DNA from: MGIIb-O1 sp002457595 | GTDB taxonomy: Archaea; Thermoplasmatota; Poseidoniia; Poseidoniales; Thalassarchaeaceae | Assembly: GCA_045568115.1 (NCBI GenBank) | Contig: JBJLBO010000001.1 | Location: 310,001-374,000 of the forward strand | Direction of reading: 5' to 3' | DNA length: 64,000 nucleotides | Part shown: piece after piece, positions 62,031-64,000 of the stretch | How the letters are laid out: the number at the start of each line of letters is the position of its first letter | Numbering within the stretch: the stretch's first letter is position 1 | Position numbers and translations under genes: made by a program | Notes under the pieces: model-generated | The model's input: the letters and a program-made list of their open reading frames with translations, nothing else | Database searches by the model: none | Told to the model about the DNA's origin: nothing

Positions 62031-63269
62031 ATGGATGGAAATATTTTCGAGAAAATTCTCGGACAAGATTCACTATTCCTAGATCGGAAGGCTTTCGACC
62101 ATGCCTTTGAACCATCAACTCTACCACATAGAGACAGAGAAGTAGAAGCTCTTGTGAGAAACTTAGTCGATGCTCTAAATGGACATATCCCCTCTAATAT
62201 GCTACTCTACGGAGTTCCTGGATCTGGTAAAACAGTAGTTACCAGATTTGTTCTTGGTCAACTTCGAGAGAAGGGAAAACAAATGGGTAAGTCTGTCCAC
62301 ACATACGATATCAACTGTCGTCAAGTAGATACCCGTTATCGCGTTGTTCAAACTCTTGCTAGCAAACTTACCCAAAGAGGGGATGTTCCTATTCCATTTA
62401 CTGGTTGGCCTACTGATAGGGTTCTAGAGCAATTGATTCACAGAATGGATAGAGCGGGAGGAGTTCACATTATAGTACTAGATGAGATTGACAACCTTGT
62501 TGAAAGAGCTGGTGACAACCTGCTATACAATCTCACAAATCTAAACACCATTTTGAAGAATTCAAGATGCTGCATCATTGGAATCAGTAACGACCTACAC
62601 TTTACGCAATTGCTAGATCCTAGAGTATCTGGTCGTTTAGGACAAGAGGACCTAATCTTCCACCCATATGGAGCCACTGAGATTCAAGATATTCTAAGTG
62701 CTCGAGCATCAACAGGTTTACGAAATGAAGTCCTAGATAATGGAGTCATCCAACTGTGCGCTGCTTTGGCTGCACAGGAACATGGAGATGCTCGTCGTGC
62801 ACTTGATTTACTAAGAATCTCAGTTCAGAAGGCAGAACAACGATCTCAGACAAAAGTAGAGCCACGCCACGTTAGACTTGCTCAATCACAACTTGAACAT
62901 GATCAAATAACTCCAGTTCTGCAAACACTTCCCCTTCACCAAAAGTTGGTCCTATTTTCAATTAGAATCAATGAGGATAATGGACTGAGAAATATATCTA
63001 CTGGAGAAGTATACAGAACGTATTCTGATGCATGTCTGAATGTTAGTGTTGAGCCTTTGACTCCGCGAAGAATCTCAACTTTGCTAAATGAGTTAGACAC
63101 GCTGGGAATGATAATGGCGAGAAATGTAAGCAAGGGTAGAGGAGGACGCAGTAAGCAAGTCAACTCTGCCATACCAAAAACCATTGATGCAATTACTACA
63201 ATGAGTGATGCTGACCCACTAATTTCTCAAGCAGCACGATGTCGTTATCGACTACAGTCCCATCTTTGA
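62031..63269 (+). CDS. cdc6: Orc1/Cdc6 replication initiator
   Basis: Archaeal origin-recognition AAA+ ATPase. GVPGSGKT (61-68) is Walker A, VHIIVLDEIDNL (about 145-156) Walker B, followed by LYNLTNLN and CCIIGISNDLHF (sensor 1). HGDARRALDLLRISVQKAE is sensor 2. The C-terminal winged helix (from about 305) reads HQKLVLFSIRI, TGEVYRTYSDAC and RRISTLLNELDTLGMI. 412 aa, normal. It sits beside the AT-rich gap it would be expected to bind. Confidence 0.95.
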   Translation: MDGNIFEKILGQDSLFLDRKAFDHAFEPSTLPHRDREVEALVRNLVDALNGHIPSNMLLYGVPGSGKTVVTRFVLGQLREKGKQMGKSVHTYDINCRQVDTRYRVVQTLASKLTQRGDVPIPFTGWPTDRVLEQLIHRMDRAGGVHIIVLDEIDNLVERAGDNLLYNLTNLNTILKNSRCCIIGISNDLHFTQLLDPRVSGRLGQEDLIFHPYGATEIQDILSARASTGLRNEVLDNGVIQLCAALAAQEHGDARRALDLLRISVQKAEQRSQTKVEPRHVRLAQSQLEHDQITPVLQTLPLHQKLVLFSIRINEDNGLRNISTGEVYRTYSDACLNVSVEPLTPRRISTLLNELDTLGMIMARNVSKGRGGRSKQVNSAIPKTIDAITTMSDADPLISQAARCRYRLQSHL

Positions 63270-63323
63270 TTGGCACATTAGGACTGATAACGGTTAAACC
63301 GAGTCTGCGGGTCGCCGCACTCG

Positions 63324-63851
63324 ATGTCAATGGCTGACAACGACTGGTATTCGACGCTGACGAGCCCAAGTCGCACCGCATCTATAGCAATTCTAGTCCT
63401 TGGGATATGGGTTCTACTACTGACAATAGTCAATTTAGTCAATGGTGCTTATTACGGAGAAAAGGCTCTGTGGTTAGGATTCATCTCAAACGGTTCCTTC
63501 GGAGATATCTATACCCAACACGACGGCATTTCCATCGTGCTAGATGATATCGTATTCGGAATTCTAGGATCTATATTGATGGCAGGTGGAATAATGGGAA
63601 TTGGCTCGGCATTTGAAGGTGGAATTGGGGGCTGGATCAAGGATTTGCCAAACTCTTTCTCTGGACTTTACTCAACTGAAGGCGGAGCTCGAAAGTCCGT
63701 TGCAGACTGGCTCATAGTATTGGGATTAGTTTTCTACTTTGGTTGGTCAATTCAGAATAATGCATGGATTGATCCTGGAGTCTTTGCAGTTAGTATTACT
63801 CCATTCGCCTTTGGTGTTGGGCTGAACTTGTTGGATTCTGCAGAATCTTGA
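63324..63851 (+). CDS. Membrane protein, four TM segments, unknown
   Basis: 175 aa from ATG 63324 (63330 possible). Segments near 20-40, 74-97, 126-142 and 150-168. The loops hold acidic/Gly-rich stretches (GFISNGSFGDIYTQHDG, FEGGIGGWIKDLPNSF). No family recognised. It follows cdc6 by 54 bases, and could share its promoter. Confidence 0.55.
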   Translation: MSMADNDWYSTLTSPSRTASIAILVLGIWVLLLTIVNLVNGAYYGEKALWLGFISNGSFGDIYTQHDGISIVLDDIVFGILGSILMAGGIMGIGSAFEGGIGGWIKDLPNSFSGLYSTEGGARKSVADWLIVLGLVFYFGWSIQNNAWIDPGVFAVSITPFAFGVGLNLLDSAES

Positions 63852-63856
63852 ATGAT

Positions 63857-64000
63857 TCATTCTTGAATCATTGCAGTTAGTAAATTTCTGCATCTATTCT
63901 TAGAATCAAATCCTGTATACCGAATTACTACTCCTTTACCGGGTTGCCCATAGAGAACAACAGCACCTAAAGGTGCCAATGGATGTAACAATAGAGGAGC
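63857..64000 (-). CDS. C-terminal fragment of a protein cut by the window edge
   Basis: Translated by hand from base 64000: 47 residues to TGA at 63857-63859, reading APLLLHPLAPLGAVVLYGQP, then GKGVVIRYTGFDSKNRCRNL and LTAMIQE. No stop in the frame. Converges on the membrane gene at 63851. Too short to name; it could belong to almost any family. Confidence 0.35.
   Translation of the reverse strand, partial: APLLLHPLAPLGAVVLYGQPGKGVVIRYTGFDSKNRCRNLLTAMIQE

Noticed and set aside
1..64000. CRISPR array, insertion sequence or prophage
   Set aside because: No regularly spaced direct repeats, transposase, integrase or phage structural genes were seen.

Overview
The window looks like a piece of a planktonic marine euryarchaeal chromosome of the Poseidoniales (Marine Group II) type. 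The information-processing genes are archaeal: Orc1/Cdc6, RFC small subunit, PCNA, an RPA-like ssDNA-binding protein, TFS, pelota, fibrillarin/Nop5, GatD, and a CAU tRNA with an intron. Around them sit bacterial-style metabolic genes (formate-THF ligase, RNase PH, PanB, IcmF, PccB/AccC) and surface proteins with LDLa-like, EF-hand or Ca-binding motifs and lipoboxes. Base composition is moderate, roughly low-to-mid 40s % G+C by eye. Lineage is inferred from gene content, not from a phylogeny.

Layout. 1-7.8 kb: RPA-like protein (cut by the left edge), a frameshifted moaB, RNase PH, tRNA-Phe, then a minus-strand run of endonuclease IV, a degenerate PfkB-like protein, pelota and formate-THF ligase, facing aroE. 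7.8-15.4 kb: membrane protein, a large broken surface-protein gene with LDLa-like repeats, PccB, an old-yellow-enzyme oxidoreductase, GatD. 15.5-18.2 kb: a tandem array of small membrane proteins joined by overlapping start/stop codons, the first member heavily frameshifted, then tRNA-Met. 18.3-30.9 kb: RFC small subunit, PanB, an amino-acid permease with C-terminal EF-hands, SlyD, a PI-PLC-like lipoprotein, a compact operon resembling 2-aminophenol 1,6-dioxygenase (both subunits) plus a RidA-type deaminase, PAP2 and DRAM-like membrane proteins. 30.9-39.9 kb: YbaK, SMUG-type uracil glycosylase, acyl-CoA synthetase, LysE exporter, the IcmF mutase fusion, frameshifted mutM. 40-50.5 kb: paralogous membrane proteins, fibrillarin-Nop5, CrcB, TFS, PCNA, glycosyltransferase, sialidase-like lipoprotein, epimerase, ABC exporter. 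50.6-64 kb: tRNA-Gly, TatD, a divergent TBP-like protein, thioesterase, a SelB-like pseudo-GTPase, PfkB kinase, biotin carboxylase, a CysJ-like reductase, an MBL hydrolase, then an AT-rich gap with a perfect 15-bp inverted repeat before orc1/cdc6, the best candidate replication origin.

How the genes fit together. PccB, biotin carboxylase and IcmF suggest acyl-CoA carboxylation and carbon-skeleton rearrangement coupled to fatty-acid activation (FadD) and acyl-CoA thioesterase, consistent with a heterotroph using lipids, amino acids and peptides. Repair genes are prominent (Nfo, MutM, SMUG). Single-base frameshifts recur in otherwise convincing genes (moaB, mutM, the LDLa surface gene, one array member). 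Some are probably sequence or assembly errors, but they cluster in two fast-evolving surface or membrane loci.
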